This document shows positions 48,201-58,020 of a stretch of 64,000 nt of DNA, in pieces. Below the pieces are notes generated by a model. The model had not been told where the DNA came from and searched no databases. It saw only the letters and a program-made list of their open reading frames with translations. Source of the stretch: Fodinicurvata fenggangensis DSM 21160. GTDB lineage: Bacteria > Pseudomonadota > Alphaproteobacteria > Kiloniellales > DSM-21159. The DNA lies in the NCBI RefSeq assembly GCF_000686045.1, contig NZ_JMLV01000014.1, forward strand, positions 1 to 64,000, given 5' to 3'. The position numbers and the translations under genes are program-made. Positions within the stretch are counted from its first letter, which is position 1; the number at the start of each line of letters is the position of its first letter.

Positions 48201-48428
48201 CCATTGGTCCTGTCCACGGGCGCCGGAGCCGAAAGCCGAGGCGCCATCGGTGTGGTGGTGATTGGTGGCCTGGTCCTGGCGACCCTGCTGACCCTCTTCG
48301 TGGTCCCTGTGCTCTATGACCTGCTGGCCCGCTTCACGTCCTCGCGCAACGCCGTGGCAAAACAACTGGATGCAGAGAGCGAGCGCGTTACGGCCGCTCC
48401 CAGGGAAGAGGGGCACCCGGCCGAATAG
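45300..48428 (+). CDS. RND-family multidrug efflux permease (HAE1/AcrB-like)
   Basis: The 1042-residue pump has the standard layout of two sets of six helices and large periplasmic domains. It starts DTSIKRPVLATVISLMIV and has VVDDAIVVLENVQRRIE, which carries the proton-relay Asp pair of TM4, and the second-half LIGLMSKNGILIVEF. It exports drugs or other amphiphiles by proton antiport. Substrates are unknown, and no TolC-like gene is adjacent. The stop lies in a GC-rich hairpin. Confidence 0.96.
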   Translation: MFLSDTSIKRPVLATVISLMIVVLGVAFLMQMAVRENPDIDPPVVSIDTTYTGAAPQVVDSEITEVIEGAISGVEGIRNIQSESRDGRAETTIEFNTSQDVDLAANDVRDAVGRVLSQLPEEADDPVVRKADANARPMMWITLTSDRLDPAELSDYAERTLEDRLSILDGVARVRIGGDRRYAMRIWLDRQAMAARDLTVSDVEQALRAGNLELPAGRLESEARELTVRTESRLQDPEEFASLVVKQEDGYQIRLGEVARVERGVESERSILRSNGEGAIGLGIIRQSKANTIDVSDRVRAEIDAIRDDLPAGVELNASYDESLFIREAIKEVVKTLLLAIGLVVVIIFLFLRTIRATFIPAVTIPVSLVGAFIIMAPLGFSINVLTLLAMILAVGLVVDDAIVVLENVQRRIEEGEPPLVAAFHGTRQVGFAVIATSLTLIAVFVPIAFLQGSVGRLFEEFGLTMAAAVAFSSLIALTLAPMLCSKWLKAPDRTRRPNLFMRSTESVLNGLTRGYRWLLERVIVLPLAVLGVALLVALIALPLFSLLPNELTPTEDRGVIIIPSSAPEGATPQETFRSVLQVEEAIRPVYERGDANRIFSIVGWGNVPNSGFTILGLAPWAERDMKQQEITQEIFPKILAIPGLRAFAVNPPGLGQSSFEQPVQIVVGGSDYETVGTWANRLAERASDNERILNLDTDYKETRPQLSVSIDRKRAADLGIRVRDISTTLESMIASRVVGSYLDRGREYDVIVQLEDSDRMTPNDLENIFVRADSGELVPLSSLVTLTERGAPPSLTRVDRLPSVTLTASLASGYDLGEALAYFEELAEEELPEAARLSYLGQSQEFQDTSNEIYFTFLLALVIVFLVLAAQFESFIHPAIIMLVVPLAVTGALLALWLTGMSINIYSQIGAILLIGLMSKNGILIVEFANQLREEGRSVRESIVEGSVLRFRPILMTAISTVVGAVPLVLSTGAGAESRGAIGVVVIGGLVLATLLTLFVVPVLYDLLARFTSSRNAVAKQLDAESERVTAAPREEGHPAE

Positions 48429-48436
48429 GCCGGGTG
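48414..48436. terminator. GC-rich hairpin over the RND pump stop codon
   Basis: A perfect nine-base-pair stem (cacccggcc with ggccgggtg) closes the loop gaata. The TAG stop (48426-48428) begins in this loop. No T-run follows on either strand, so termination here is doubtful. It lies between the convergent pump and tldD genes. Confidence 0.45.
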
Positions 48437-48452
48437 GTGCCGTTCCGGGGGC

Positions 48453-49886
48453 TTACGCGGCGGTGCCGCCCACGGTGATGGAGTCGACGAGAAGGCTCGG
48501 CTGTCCCACGCCCACGGGCACACCCTGCCCTTCCTTGCCGCAGGTGCCGATGCCGGGATCGAGCTGCATGTCGTTGCCCACCATCTTCACCTTGGTCAGC
48601 ACGTCCGGACCGTTCCCGATCAGGGTGGCGCCCTTGACGGCGGGTCCGATCTTGCCGTTCTCGATCAGGTAGGCTTCGGTGCAGGAGAAGGTGAACTTGC
48701 CGCTGGTGATGTCCACCTGGCCGCCACCGAAGTTCACGGCATAAAGCCCCTTCTTCACACTGGCGAACATCTCGCCCGGATCCTTGTCACCATTCAGCAT
48801 GACGGTGTTGGTCATGCGTGGCATGGGGATGTGCGCGTAGGATTCCCGGCGTCCGTTGCCGGTGGGTTCCATGCCCATCAGGCGGGCGTTCTGACGATCC
48901 TGCATGTAGCCGGTCAGGATGCCGTCCTCGATCAGCGTCGTCCGTTTCGTGGGCGTGCCCTCGTCGTCGATGGTCAGCGACCCGCGCCGTTCGGCCATGG
49001 TGCCATCGTCGATGACCGTCACGCCGGGGGCGGCCACACGCTGTCCCATCAGGCCGGCGAAGGCCGAGGTTTTCTTGCGGTTGAAGTCACCTTCCAGGCC
49101 ATGCCCGATGGCCTCGTGCAGCAGGATGCCGGGCCAGCCGGGCCCCAGGATCACCGGCATTTCGCCGGCAGGCGTGTCGATGGAGCCCAGGTTGACTTCG
49201 GCCTGGCGCAGGGCCTCGTCGGCGAGCCCTTTCCAGGAGTCCTCCTCGATCAGGCCGCTGAAGCTGACGCGGCCGCCGCCGCCGGCGCTGCCGGTTTCCA
49301 TGCGGCCGTCCTCTTCCAGCGCCACCGAGACGTTCAGGCGGACCAGGGGGCGAATATCGGCCTGGCGCTCGCCGCCGGCGCGGATGATCTGCACGGCCTG
49401 CCAGTTGCCGGCCAGCGAGGCCGAGACCTGCTTCACCCGTGGGTCCTTGGCGCGCAGGTAGCTGTCGATCTCGCCCAGCAGGGCGACCTTGGTCTCGAAA
49501 GCAACATCGTTGAGAGGGTTGTCGCTTTCATAGAGACGCTTGTTCGTTCCCTGGGGCGGTTCCGCCATGACGCCGCCACGTCCGCGATGCACGGCGCGGA
49601 CGGTCTCGCTCGCACGGTCCAGAGCGGCTTCCGAGAGTTCACCGGCATGGGCGTATCCGGCGGCCTCGCCACTGACCGAGCGCAGGCCGAAGCCCTGGGA
49701 GGTATCGAAGGATGCGCTTTTCAGCCGGCCGTCGTCCCAGCCGAGTGCCTCCGATTGCCGGTATTCCAGGAACAGCTCGCCATCATCGGCGCCGTTCAGG
49801 GCCTCGTCGACCTGTGTCTGGGTGCGGGCGCGGTCCATGCCGGCACGTTCGAAGAACAGCGAATCGGTTTCGGCAATCAATGACAT
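48453..49886 (-). CDS. tldD: Metalloprotease TldD
   Basis: TldD works with PmbA/TldE to degrade unfolded peptides and mature modified peptides. The 477-residue protein has the zinc motif HEAIGHGLEGD and the conserved SFDTSQGFGLRSVSGE and CGKEGQGVPVGVGQP segments. The ATG at 49886 is the family start; the frame to 50018 is upstream noise. The pmbA partner is not in this window. Confidence 0.95.
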   Translation of the reverse strand: MSLIAETDSLFFERAGMDRARTQTQVDEALNGADDGELFLEYRQSEALGWDDGRLKSASFDTSQGFGLRSVSGEAAGYAHAGELSEAALDRASETVRAVHRGRGGVMAEPPQGTNKRLYESDNPLNDVAFETKVALLGEIDSYLRAKDPRVKQVSASLAGNWQAVQIIRAGGERQADIRPLVRLNVSVALEEDGRMETGSAGGGGRVSFSGLIEEDSWKGLADEALRQAEVNLGSIDTPAGEMPVILGPGWPGILLHEAIGHGLEGDFNRKKTSAFAGLMGQRVAAPGVTVIDDGTMAERRGSLTIDDEGTPTKRTTLIEDGILTGYMQDRQNARLMGMEPTGNGRRESYAHIPMPRMTNTVMLNGDKDPGEMFASVKKGLYAVNFGGGQVDITSGKFTFSCTEAYLIENGKIGPAVKGATLIGNGPDVLTKVKMVGNDMQLDPGIGTCGKEGQGVPVGVGQPSLLVDSITVGGTAA

Positions 49887-49999
49887 GAAGATTATCCTCA
49901 AACTCGGTGGAACAGTCTGTCCTTGTTGATATAGCGTTGCTAAGCGTAAATAACAGCACCGGAATCCAAGGATTCCGCAATCGGGGGGCCTTGAAAAGC

Positions 50000-51346
50000 A
50001 TGAGCTTCGATCTGCCACTGTCGGACCATCCGCTGCGTCAGGAGCTTTCGGCCGAGGTGCATGCCCGGCCCTATATGCACCTGAACAAGAACGAGCGGGC
50101 TACGCACCTGGCGTTCCTGACCGGAGAGCGCGGCGCCGAGGAGGAACGCGCCCTGGTGGCGGAGCTCTGCCAGAAGCAGGGTGTCGAGGCCCCTGCCGAG
50201 GGCAGCAACTTCCATACGGCCGATCTGGGGAACTATCGCCTGCGTTGGGAGCGGCACACCGAATTCACGAGCTACAGCTTCTTTGTGCGCGCCGAGGTTT
50301 TCGACGGGGAGGGCGCACGCGAGCGCTTTGCCCGCACGGCCATGGAGTTCGTGCCGCAGGAGTGGCTTTCCCGGCTTCCCGGGCAGGTCCTGGCCGGCAT
50401 TCACATGGAGATGGAGGAGCGTGAGGCGGGCGAGGTCGATGTGGATGAGATCGAGCGCATCCTGGGAATCCAGAATTTTGCCGGCTCCACAGTGTCCGGA
50501 GGCGCCGCCCGGGTCTGGATGAACTTCACCATCAATTCCGATGGATTCGGGCGTATCCTTCTGCGTGACCATCGCCTGCGGCCCCGCCAGGCCGGGCGCC
50601 TGGTCCAGCGGCTTTTCGAGATCGAGACCTATCGCATGCTTTCCCTGTTGGCGCTGCCGCTGGCGCGTCGACACGGCGTGGAACTGACGGAACTCGGTCA
50701 CAGCCTGATGGACATCACGGCGGAGTTTTCCGAGTGCGATGCACTGGAGAGCGAGCAGAGACTCCTGGCGCAACTGACAGACCTCTCTTCGGAAATCGAA
50801 CGGATTGCCGCGGCGACAAACTTCCGATTCGGGGCGACACGCGCCTATTACGAACTGGTCCGCCGGCGCATCACGGAACTGCGCGAAGAGCGGATCGAGG
50901 GAATCCAGACCATTGGCGAGTTCATGGACCGGCGCCTGGCACCGGCCACGAATACCTGTGTCGCCGTGGCCGAGCGCCTTGATACCCTGTCCAAGCGTGT
51001 GGCCCGGGCCAGCCAACTGCTGCGCACGCGGGTGGATATCAAGGTGGAGGCCCAGAACCGCGACCTGCTGGAGACCATGAGCCGGCGCGCCAAGCTGCAG
51101 CTCCTGTTGCAGGAAACGGTCGAGGGGCTGTCCGTGGCGGCGATCACCTACTATGGCGTGGGCCTGGTTTCCTATGCCGCCGAGAGCCTGAAGGCCAGCG
51201 GCCTTGATGTGCCGGGCGCCTACCTGGAGATGACGCCGGGATTCGCCATTCCCGTGGTTGCCGGCCTTGTCTGGTTCGGCATGCGCCGGGTGCGCCGTAT
51301 CATAGGGCGCGAGGTCGAGGACGAGATGAGGCACGAACAGGAGTAG
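50000..51346 (+). CDS. DUF3422 family membrane protein
   Basis: The 448-residue protein begins with the DUF3422 pattern DHPLRQELSAEVHARPYMHL. It has a long helical middle part with coiled-coil character (about 215-370) and two membrane helices near the end (about 380-435). The family function is unknown; the fold suggests an inner-membrane protein with a cytoplasmic N-terminus. The ATG at 50000 is favoured; the upstream frame lies in the divergent tldD promoter gap. Confidence 0.88.
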   Translation: MSFDLPLSDHPLRQELSAEVHARPYMHLNKNERATHLAFLTGERGAEEERALVAELCQKQGVEAPAEGSNFHTADLGNYRLRWERHTEFTSYSFFVRAEVFDGEGARERFARTAMEFVPQEWLSRLPGQVLAGIHMEMEEREAGEVDVDEIERILGIQNFAGSTVSGGAARVWMNFTINSDGFGRILLRDHRLRPRQAGRLVQRLFEIETYRMLSLLALPLARRHGVELTELGHSLMDITAEFSECDALESEQRLLAQLTDLSSEIERIAAATNFRFGATRAYYELVRRRITELREERIEGIQTIGEFMDRRLAPATNTCVAVAERLDTLSKRVARASQLLRTRVDIKVEAQNRDLLETMSRRAKLQLLLQETVEGLSVAAITYYGVGLVSYAAESLKASGLDVPGAYLEMTPGFAIPVVAGLVWFGMRRVRRIIGREVEDEMRHEQE

Positions 51347-51391
51347 GCCCTGTCAGGCCCCTCGGATATTTGTGAGGACCCTCCGGGATTT

Positions 51392-51408
51392 TGCGGCAAA
51401 ACGCCGCA
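51392..51408 (+). repeat. Short GC hairpin downstream of the DUF3422 gene
   Basis: tgcggc (51392-51397) and gccgca (51403-51408) pair across a five-base loop. No T-run follows, so a terminator is doubtful. Confidence 0.4.
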
Positions 51409-51468
51409 TAACCTCGGGAGAGCCTGGGGTATTCGCTATAGTGAGGCAATTGCAAAGCGAGAGCGAAA

Positions 51469-51596
51469 GAGGTGTTGAAAACCGGGAAGCCGCTTGAGAG
51501 GCGGCAGGGAGTAAGCTAGGTTGCGCACCTCGAAAGTAGGGCGGACGGCTTGTATGCCGAATATCCGGAAGTGACCTGTCGCAGGAGAGCGGCAGG
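51469..51596 (+). promoter_or_regulatory. Potential structured leader RNA of coxB
   Basis: Between DUF3422 and coxB several helices can form in order. GAGGTG (51469-51474) pairs with CACCTC (51526-51531) and encloses GCCGC/GCGGC (51489-51493 with 51501-51505). CGGA+CGGC pairs with GCCG+TCCG (51542-51549 with 51556-51567, one bulge). An eight-pair stem (51575-51582 with 51589-51596) has the six-base loop AGGAGA. I recognise no known riboswitch. Structure and any regulatory role are inference; a 45-base unstructured spacer then leads to the coxB ATG. Confidence 0.45.
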
Positions 51597-51640
51597 CAGT
51601 GCCGGGTCCGCGCGTTCAGGCGAAGACGGGAAAAGATAAG

Positions 51641-52507
51641 ATGGCGCTTGTTTCTCGATGGGCCACTACGTTGGTGGTGGCATTCTATGCACTGATGGCG
51701 CTGGCCGTGCCGGCCAATGCCCAGGGCAAGGGGCAGCCGGAAAACTGGGGGCTGGGCCTTCAGGAGGCCGCGACGGTCATCAAGTCGCAGATGGAAAGCT
51801 TCCACAACATGCTGCTGGTCATCATCACGGCCATCACGCTGTTTGTGCTGGCTCTGCTGATCTACGTGATGATCCGCTTCAGGGCGCGGGCCAATCCGAC
51901 CCCCTCCAAGACCACGCACAACACCCTGATCGAGATCGTCTGGACGGTGGTGCCGGTGCTGATCCTGGTGATCATTGCGGTGCCGTCCTTCAAGCTGCTC
52001 TATGCCAGTGACCAGATTCCCGAGTCCGAAATGACCATCAAGGCCACCGGCAAGCAGTGGTTCTGGACTTATGAATACGAGCATCCGGAAGAGGGGCTTT
52101 TCCAGTTCGATTCCTTCATGCTGACGGACGAGGAGGCAGCCGAGGCCGACCTGCCACGCCTGTTGGCCACCGATACGACCGTCGTGCTGCCGGTGGACAC
52201 CAACATCCGGATTCTCGTGACGGCCGGTGACGTGCTGCACTCCTTCGCCGTACCGTCCTTCGGCGTGAAGACGGACGCCGTGCCCGGGCGCATCAACGAG
52301 ACCTGGGTGAATATTGACGAAGAAGGCACTTACTATGGCCAGTGTTCGGAGATCTGCGGCACCGGCCACGCCTACATGCCGATCATGATCAAGGCCGTTT
52401 CCAAGGACGAGTACGAGGAATGGCTGGACCAGGCGGCCGAGGAATACGCGGCTGCGCCGGAACAGGACCGGGCCGTGCAGTTGGCCCAGGCCGAACGCGC
52501 AGAATGA
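51641..52507 (+). CDS. coxB: Cytochrome c oxidase subunit II (coxB)
   Basis: Subunit II accepts electrons from cytochrome c at its CuA centre. The 288-residue protein has a cleavable signal (about 1-27), two membrane helices (about 53-75 and 98-118), and a periplasmic cupredoxin domain with all CuA ligands in CSEICGTGHAYM, plus KATGKQWFWTYEYEH. The ATG at 51641 is the family start; an in-frame start at 51599 is less likely. First gene of the oxidase cluster. Confidence 0.97.
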   Translation: MALVSRWATTLVVAFYALMALAVPANAQGKGQPENWGLGLQEAATVIKSQMESFHNMLLVIITAITLFVLALLIYVMIRFRARANPTPSKTTHNTLIEIVWTVVPVLILVIIAVPSFKLLYASDQIPESEMTIKATGKQWFWTYEYEHPEEGLFQFDSFMLTDEEAAEADLPRLLATDTTVVLPVDTNIRILVTAGDVLHSFAVPSFGVKTDAVPGRINETWVNIDEEGTYYGQCSEICGTGHAYMPIMIKAVSKDEYEEWLDQAAEEYAAAPEQDRAVQLAQAERAE

Positions 52508-52515
52508 TCCGCTAG

Positions 52516-54141
<1,626 letters not shown>

Positions 54142-54150
54142 GGTAAATCG

Positions 54151-54172
54151 GGCCGTCCCTGCAGGGACGGCC
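54151..54172. repeat. 22-bp perfect palindrome between coxA and ctaB
   Basis: ggccgtccctgcagggacggcc reads the same on both strands and can form a nine-pair RNA hairpin with the loop TGCA. No T-run follows, so it may protect or attenuate the message instead of ending it. Confidence 0.8.
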
Positions 54173-54198
54173 TGGTCATAACGAAAAGGACAGCAAAC

Positions 54199-55122
54199 GT
54201 GGTGGACGCAACCGTCAGCCTGGACCAAGAGATAGACGCGAAAGGACGCGTGCAGGACTATATTGCCCTGCTCAAGCCGCGTGTCATGTCGCTGGTTGTC
54301 TTCTCCGGCCTGGCCGGACTGCTGGTGGCACCGGGGACGCTGCATCCACTGATCATGGCCGTGGCGGTGCTCTGCATTGCCATCGGGGCCGGGGCAGCCG
54401 GCGCCATCAACATGTGGTACGACCGTGACATCGATGCCGTGATGCAGCGCACACGCGGTCGTCCCATCGTGCAGGGCCGTGTGGCGGCGCCCGAAGCGTT
54501 GGCCTTTGGCGTGGTGCTGTCGCTTTTTTCCGTGATGCTGATGGGACTGGCGGTCAACTGGACGGCAGCCGCCCTGTTGGCGCTGGCCAATGCCTTCTAC
54601 GTCTTCGTCTACACTATCTGGCTGAAGCGCCGCACACCGCAGAATATCGTGATCGGCGGGGCGGCCGGGGCCTTTCCTCCGATGATCGGTTGGGCGGCGG
54701 TGACGGGCGGCGTATCCCTGGAGTCGCTGGTCCTCTTCCTGCTGATCTTTCTCTGGACTCCACCGCACTTCTGGGCGCTGGCGCTCTATCGCTCCGATGA
54801 TTACCAGCGCGCCGGCGTGCCCATGATGCCCATAGTGGCCGGTGCCGAGTCCACGAAACGCCAGATGCTGCTCTACACCCTGGTGCTTCTTCCAGTGGCG
54901 GTTCTGCCCAGCTTCCTCGGAACTGCCGGCTGGATTTATGGCGGAGCCGCACTTGGCCTTGGCGGTCTGTTCGTCCTCTGTGCCCTGAGGGTTATGCGCG
55001 ATGAGACCCATCGCGCCGCCAAGCAGATGTTCGCCTTTTCCATCCTGTATCTATTCCTGCTTTTCGCTCTGCTGATCCTGGACCGTGCGCCGGGGCTCCT
55101 GAGTGGAAGCCTGTTGGCATAG
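54199..55122 (+). CDS. ctaB: Protoheme IX farnesyltransferase CtaB
   Basis: CtaB converts heme b to heme o, a precursor of heme a for the oxidase. The 307-residue membrane protein has nine hydrophobic helices and the prenyltransferase motif [15 protein letters not shown], then [24 protein letters not shown]. The GTG start has AAGGA upstream. It follows coxA by 57 bases that include a palindrome. Confidence 0.96.
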   Translation: MVDATVSLDQEIDAKGRVQDYIALLKPRVMSLVVFSGLAGLLVAPGTLHPLIMAVAVLCIAIGAGAAGAINMWYDRDIDAVMQRTRGRPIVQGRVAAPEALAFGVVLSLFSVMLMGLAVNWTAAALLALANAFYVFVYTIWLKRRTPQNIVIGGAAGAFPPMIGWAAVTGGVSLESLVLFLLIFLWTPPHFWALALYRSDDYQRAGVPMMPIVAGAESTKRQMLLYTLVLLPVAVLPSFLGTAGWIYGGAALGLGGLFVLCALRVMRDETHRAAKQMFAFSILYLFLLFALLILDRAPGLLSGSLLA

Positions 55123-55131
55123 GGAACGAAT

Positions 55132-55275
55132 ATGTCCGGAGACGACAGGAACAGACGCCCCGGGGATTCCAAGGTGCACCGTGCCAAGCGGGGCAAGAAT
55201 CTTGCGATCCTGGCGGCGCTGGTTGCCTTTATCGTGATTGTCTACTTCGTCGCCATTGTAAGGATGGGGGGCTAG
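55132..55275 (+). CDS. Small CoxF-like membrane protein
   Basis: This 47-residue frame lies between ctaB and ctaG, nine bases after the former and two before the latter. It has a basic N-terminus (DDRNRRPGDSKVHRAKRGK) and one membrane helix (NLAILAALVAFIVIVYFVAIV) ending RMGG. Short proteins of this plan are found at this spot in alphaproteobacterial cox clusters and are named CoxF; the function is not well defined. AGGGAA precedes the ATG. Confidence 0.8.
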   Translation: MSGDDRNRRPGDSKVHRAKRGKNLAILAALVAFIVIVYFVAIVRMGG

Positions 55276-55277
55276 GC

Positions 55278-55895
55278 ATGTCCGCTTCATCCGGCAAGAA
55301 TGCACGCATTGCCCTGCTGCTTTCGGGCATTGTCTTCGGCATGGTCGGCGTCTCTTTCGCAGCCGTTCCGCTCTATGAGCTGTTCTGCCAGGTCACGGGT
55401 TTCGGGGGCACGACACAGCGGGCCGAGGCGGGCGCCGAGGCTGTTTCCGAGCGGCGCATGAATGTTCGTTTCAACGCCGACGTCAACGGTGACCTGCCCT
55501 GGAGCTTTGCCGCTGAGGAGCGCGAAGTGACGGTTCGGGTTGGTGAAAACCGCCTGACCTTCTACAAGGCGAGAAACGAGGCAGACCAGGCGATCACTGG
55601 TGTCGCCACTTTCAACGTGACGCCCACCAAGGCCGGACAGTACTTCAACAAGGTCGCCTGTTTCTGTTTCACTGAGCAGACCCTGCAGCCGGGCCAGGAA
55701 ATGGAAATGGGTGTCAGCTTCTTCGTCGATCCGGCGATCGAGGAGGATCCCAACCTGGACAACGTGAAGACCATCACGCTGTCCTATACCTTTTTCCGCA
55801 GTCTTGACGAGATCGAGGATCCCGGAGAGGAAACGGAAATCAGCCGCCGTGAGGACTCCTCCGGCAAGACGGGCCGGGTGGCCAAAGCGAACTGA
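55278..55895 (+). CDS. ctaG: Cytochrome c oxidase copper chaperone CtaG (Cox11)
   Basis: CtaG delivers copper to the CuB site of subunit I. The 205-residue protein has one N-terminal membrane helix (about 10-30) and a periplasmic Cox11 domain with FNVTPTKAGQYFNKVACFCF, where the paired Cys bind copper, and MGVSFFVDPAIEED. A charged tail (Glu/Arg/Lys) follows. It starts two bases after the CoxF-like gene. Confidence 0.96.
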   Translation: MSASSGKNARIALLLSGIVFGMVGVSFAAVPLYELFCQVTGFGGTTQRAEAGAEAVSERRMNVRFNADVNGDLPWSFAAEEREVTVRVGENRLTFYKARNEADQAITGVATFNVTPTKAGQYFNKVACFCFTEQTLQPGQEMEMGVSFFVDPAIEEDPNLDNVKTITLSYTFFRSLDEIEDPGEETEISRREDSSGKTGRVAKAN

Positions 55896-55956
55896 TAGAG
55901 CAACAGCGCGCGGCCCCTTGTGCAGGGGGCGGCGCCGACTGGGGGAACGAAGGAAC

Positions 55957-56790
55957 ATGAGTGAAGCACACGGCAAACCGAACCATCCCTATCACCTGGT
56001 CGATCCCAGCCCCTGGCCGCTGATCGGCGCGATCTCGGGCGGCACCCTGGCCTTTGGGACCGTGTTCTTCATGCACGGGGAAGGGGTCTGGCTGATGGCC
56101 CTGGGCATTCTGATGGTCCTTATCACCATGGTCGGCTGGTGGGCCCAGGTCATTCGCGAGGCCGTCGTCGAAGGCCATCACACCCCGATCGTCCAGATCG
56201 GCCTGCGCTATGGCATGCTGCTGTTCATCGCTTCGGAAGTGATGTTCTTCGCGGCCTTTTTCTGGGCCTATTTCGACGCCGGCCTCTTTGCCGGCGAGGC
56301 CATTCAGCAGGCGCGCGTCGAGCATACCGGTGGCGTCTGGCCGCCCGAAGGCGTGATCACCTTCAACCCCTGGGACCTGCCCTTCCTGAACACAATGATC
56401 CTCTTGCTGTCCGGCTGTACCGTGACCTGGGCGCACCATGCGCTGCGCGAGGGGGATCGCAAGGGGACCCTGCAGGGTCTGGGGCTGACGGTCATCCTGG
56501 GGGCGATCTTCACCTCGTTGCAGGCCTATGAGTACAGCCATGCCGCCTTCGGCTTCCGTGATGGCATCTATTCCTCGACCTTCTACATGGCCACCGGCTT
56601 CCACGGCTTCCACGTAATTGTCGGCACGATCTTCCTGGCGGTCTGCTGGCTGCGCGCATACCGCGGCCACTTCAAGTCGGACCACCACTTCGGTTTCGAG
56701 GCAGCGGCCTGGTACTGGCACTTCGTGGACGTCGTCTGGCTGTTCCTGTTTGTCAGCATCTACTGGTGGGGTGCCGGGGTAACCCACTAG
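55957..56790 (+). CDS. coxC: Cytochrome c oxidase subunit III (coxC)
   Basis: Subunit III stabilises the oxidase core. The 277-residue protein has seven hydrophobic helices with HPYHLVDPSPWP, ASEVMFFAAFFWAYFD, and the conserved ATGFHGFHVIVGT and WYWHFVDVVWLFLF. The ATG at 55957 follows AAGGA closely; upstream in-frame sequence is the end of ctaG in another frame. Order coxB-coxA-ctaB-coxF-ctaG-coxC is typical of alphaproteobacteria. Confidence 0.97.
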   Translation: MSEAHGKPNHPYHLVDPSPWPLIGAISGGTLAFGTVFFMHGEGVWLMALGILMVLITMVGWWAQVIREAVVEGHHTPIVQIGLRYGMLLFIASEVMFFAAFFWAYFDAGLFAGEAIQQARVEHTGGVWPPEGVITFNPWDLPFLNTMILLLSGCTVTWAHHALREGDRKGTLQGLGLTVILGAIFTSLQAYEYSHAAFGFRDGIYSSTFYMATGFHGFHVIVGTIFLAVCWLRAYRGHFKSDHHFGFEAAAWYWHFVDVVWLFLFVSIYWWGAGVTH

Positions 56791-56851
56791 TGAATTGAAA
56801 TCGCCCGTCTGTCGGAGAGAGTCCTCCGGCAGGCGGGGCTGGAGTTCCGTA

Positions 56852-57223
56852 ATGTATGACAAGGCTGTCTCTCCGCTCGGCGCAGGCCTGTCCTGCCGCT
56901 GTCCGCGTTGTGGCAGAGGGCGCCTGTTCAAAGGCTTCCTGACGGTCGTTGATCGCTGTGCCGTTTGCGGCCTGGATCTCAGGAAAGCCGACAGTGGCGA
57001 TGGACCGGCGGTTTTCCTGATCCTGATTCTCGGGGCGCTTCTGGTTCCCGCGGCCCTGTTGCTGGAGGTCTCGGCGGAACCGCCCCTCTGGGGGCATGCC
57101 CTGATTTGGCCGGTTGTGATCACGCTGGTGGCCAGCCTGCTGCTGCGGCCGTTCAAGGCAACGATGATCGCGCTGCAGTATAAGCACAAGGCCAGCGATT
57201 CCGGTTCCGAGAAATACGATTGA
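56852..57223 (+). CDS. DUF983 membrane protein
   Basis: The 123-residue protein has a zinc-ribbon-like start (CRCPRCGRGRLFKGFL then CAVCGLDL) and two membrane helices (about 53-75 and 82-105). DUF983 genes often sit between coxC and surf1, which suggests a role in oxidase assembly, but this is not proven. The ATG has GGAG eight bases upstream. Its stop overlaps the surf1 TTG start. Confidence 0.88.
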   Translation: MYDKAVSPLGAGLSCRCPRCGRGRLFKGFLTVVDRCAVCGLDLRKADSGDGPAVFLILILGALLVPAALLLEVSAEPPLWGHALIWPVVITLVASLLLRPFKATMIALQYKHKASDSGSEKYD

Positions 57224-58020
57224 CCGCCGTGGCCTTCCGTCTTTCCCGCTTGACCTTTCGCCCGCGCCTCTGGCCCACATTGCTGACGCTGCCGGTTCTG
57301 GCCGCGCTGCTGGCCCTGGGGTTCTGGCAGCTTGACCGGCTTGCGTGGAAAGAGGCCCTGATCGCGGAGTTGGAAGAGCGCCGCGAGGCGGCGCCCATCT
57401 CTCTCTCGTCCGCCCTGGAGGCGCCTCAGGAAAACGAATACCGTTCCGTCAGCCTACAGGGAAACTATCTGCATGATGGCGAGATCCACTGGCTGGCGCG
57501 CACCCACGAGTCCAAAAGTGGCTATCATGTCCTGACCCCGCTGCGCCTGACGGATGGCCGGGAAATCCTGGTGGACCGCGGCTGGATGCCCGGGACCGAC
57601 CCCGAGGCCAATTCCGCGGAGGTTTCGCGTCCCGAAGGGCGGCAGGAGCTGACGGCAGTCCTCAGACGAGGTGGCTGGGGCGGCCCGGGGTGGTTGTCGA
57701 ACTTTCTGCGACCGGAGAACCGGCCGGCGGAGAATGAATGGCTCTGGCCGGACCTGCCGGCGATGGCCGATGCGGCCGGCATGGAAAACCCGGTGACAGA
57801 GGCCTATGTCACCCTTCTGCCCGAATCTGCGCCCTCAGGCCTGCCGCTGGCGCAGGCCCCGCCGATCAACCTGAAGAACGACCACCTGGGGTATGCCATC
57901 ACCTGGTTCACCCTGGCCGGAGCCCTGGCCGTCATTTATCTTCTGTTTCATCTTCGCCCTCGGCCGGGCCCTCCGTCTCGGCCCGACGGACCTCGGCCTT
58001 CCGGGCGGCATGCTGAATGA
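57220..58020 (+). CDS. SURF1 family cytochrome oxidase assembly protein
   Basis: SURF1 helps insert heme a into the oxidase. The 266-residue protein has two membrane helices (about 20-37 and 230-252), with the SURF1 core between them: LGFWQLDRLAWK, GRWMP-type VDRGWMPG, and NLKNDHLGYAITWFTLA at the end. The start is TTG at 57220, overlapping the DUF983 stop; a GTG at 57229 is possible. Its Pro/Arg-rich tail overlaps the convergent next gene by 89 bases. Confidence 0.93.
   Translation: MTAVAFRLSRLTFRPRLWPTLLTLPVLAALLALGFWQLDRLAWKEALIAELEERREAAPISLSSALEAPQENEYRSVSLQGNYLHDGEIHWLARTHESKSGYHVLTPLRLTDGREILVDRGWMPGTDPEANSAEVSRPEGRQELTAVLRRGGWGGPGWLSNFLRPENRPAENEWLWPDLPAMADAAGMENPVTEAYVTLLPESAPSGLPLAQAPPINLKNDHLGYAITWFTLAGALAVIYLLFHLRPRPGPPSRPDGPRPSGRHAE

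Noticed and set aside
51411-51640. Cobalamin or glycine riboswitch before coxB
   Set aside because: Short GGGAGAG- and CCGG-like words occur, but the conserved cores of these riboswitches are absent or out of order.
55840-57189. 449-codon minus-strand frame opposite coxC and DUF983
   Set aside because: Antisense to clear oxidase genes and without domain structure.
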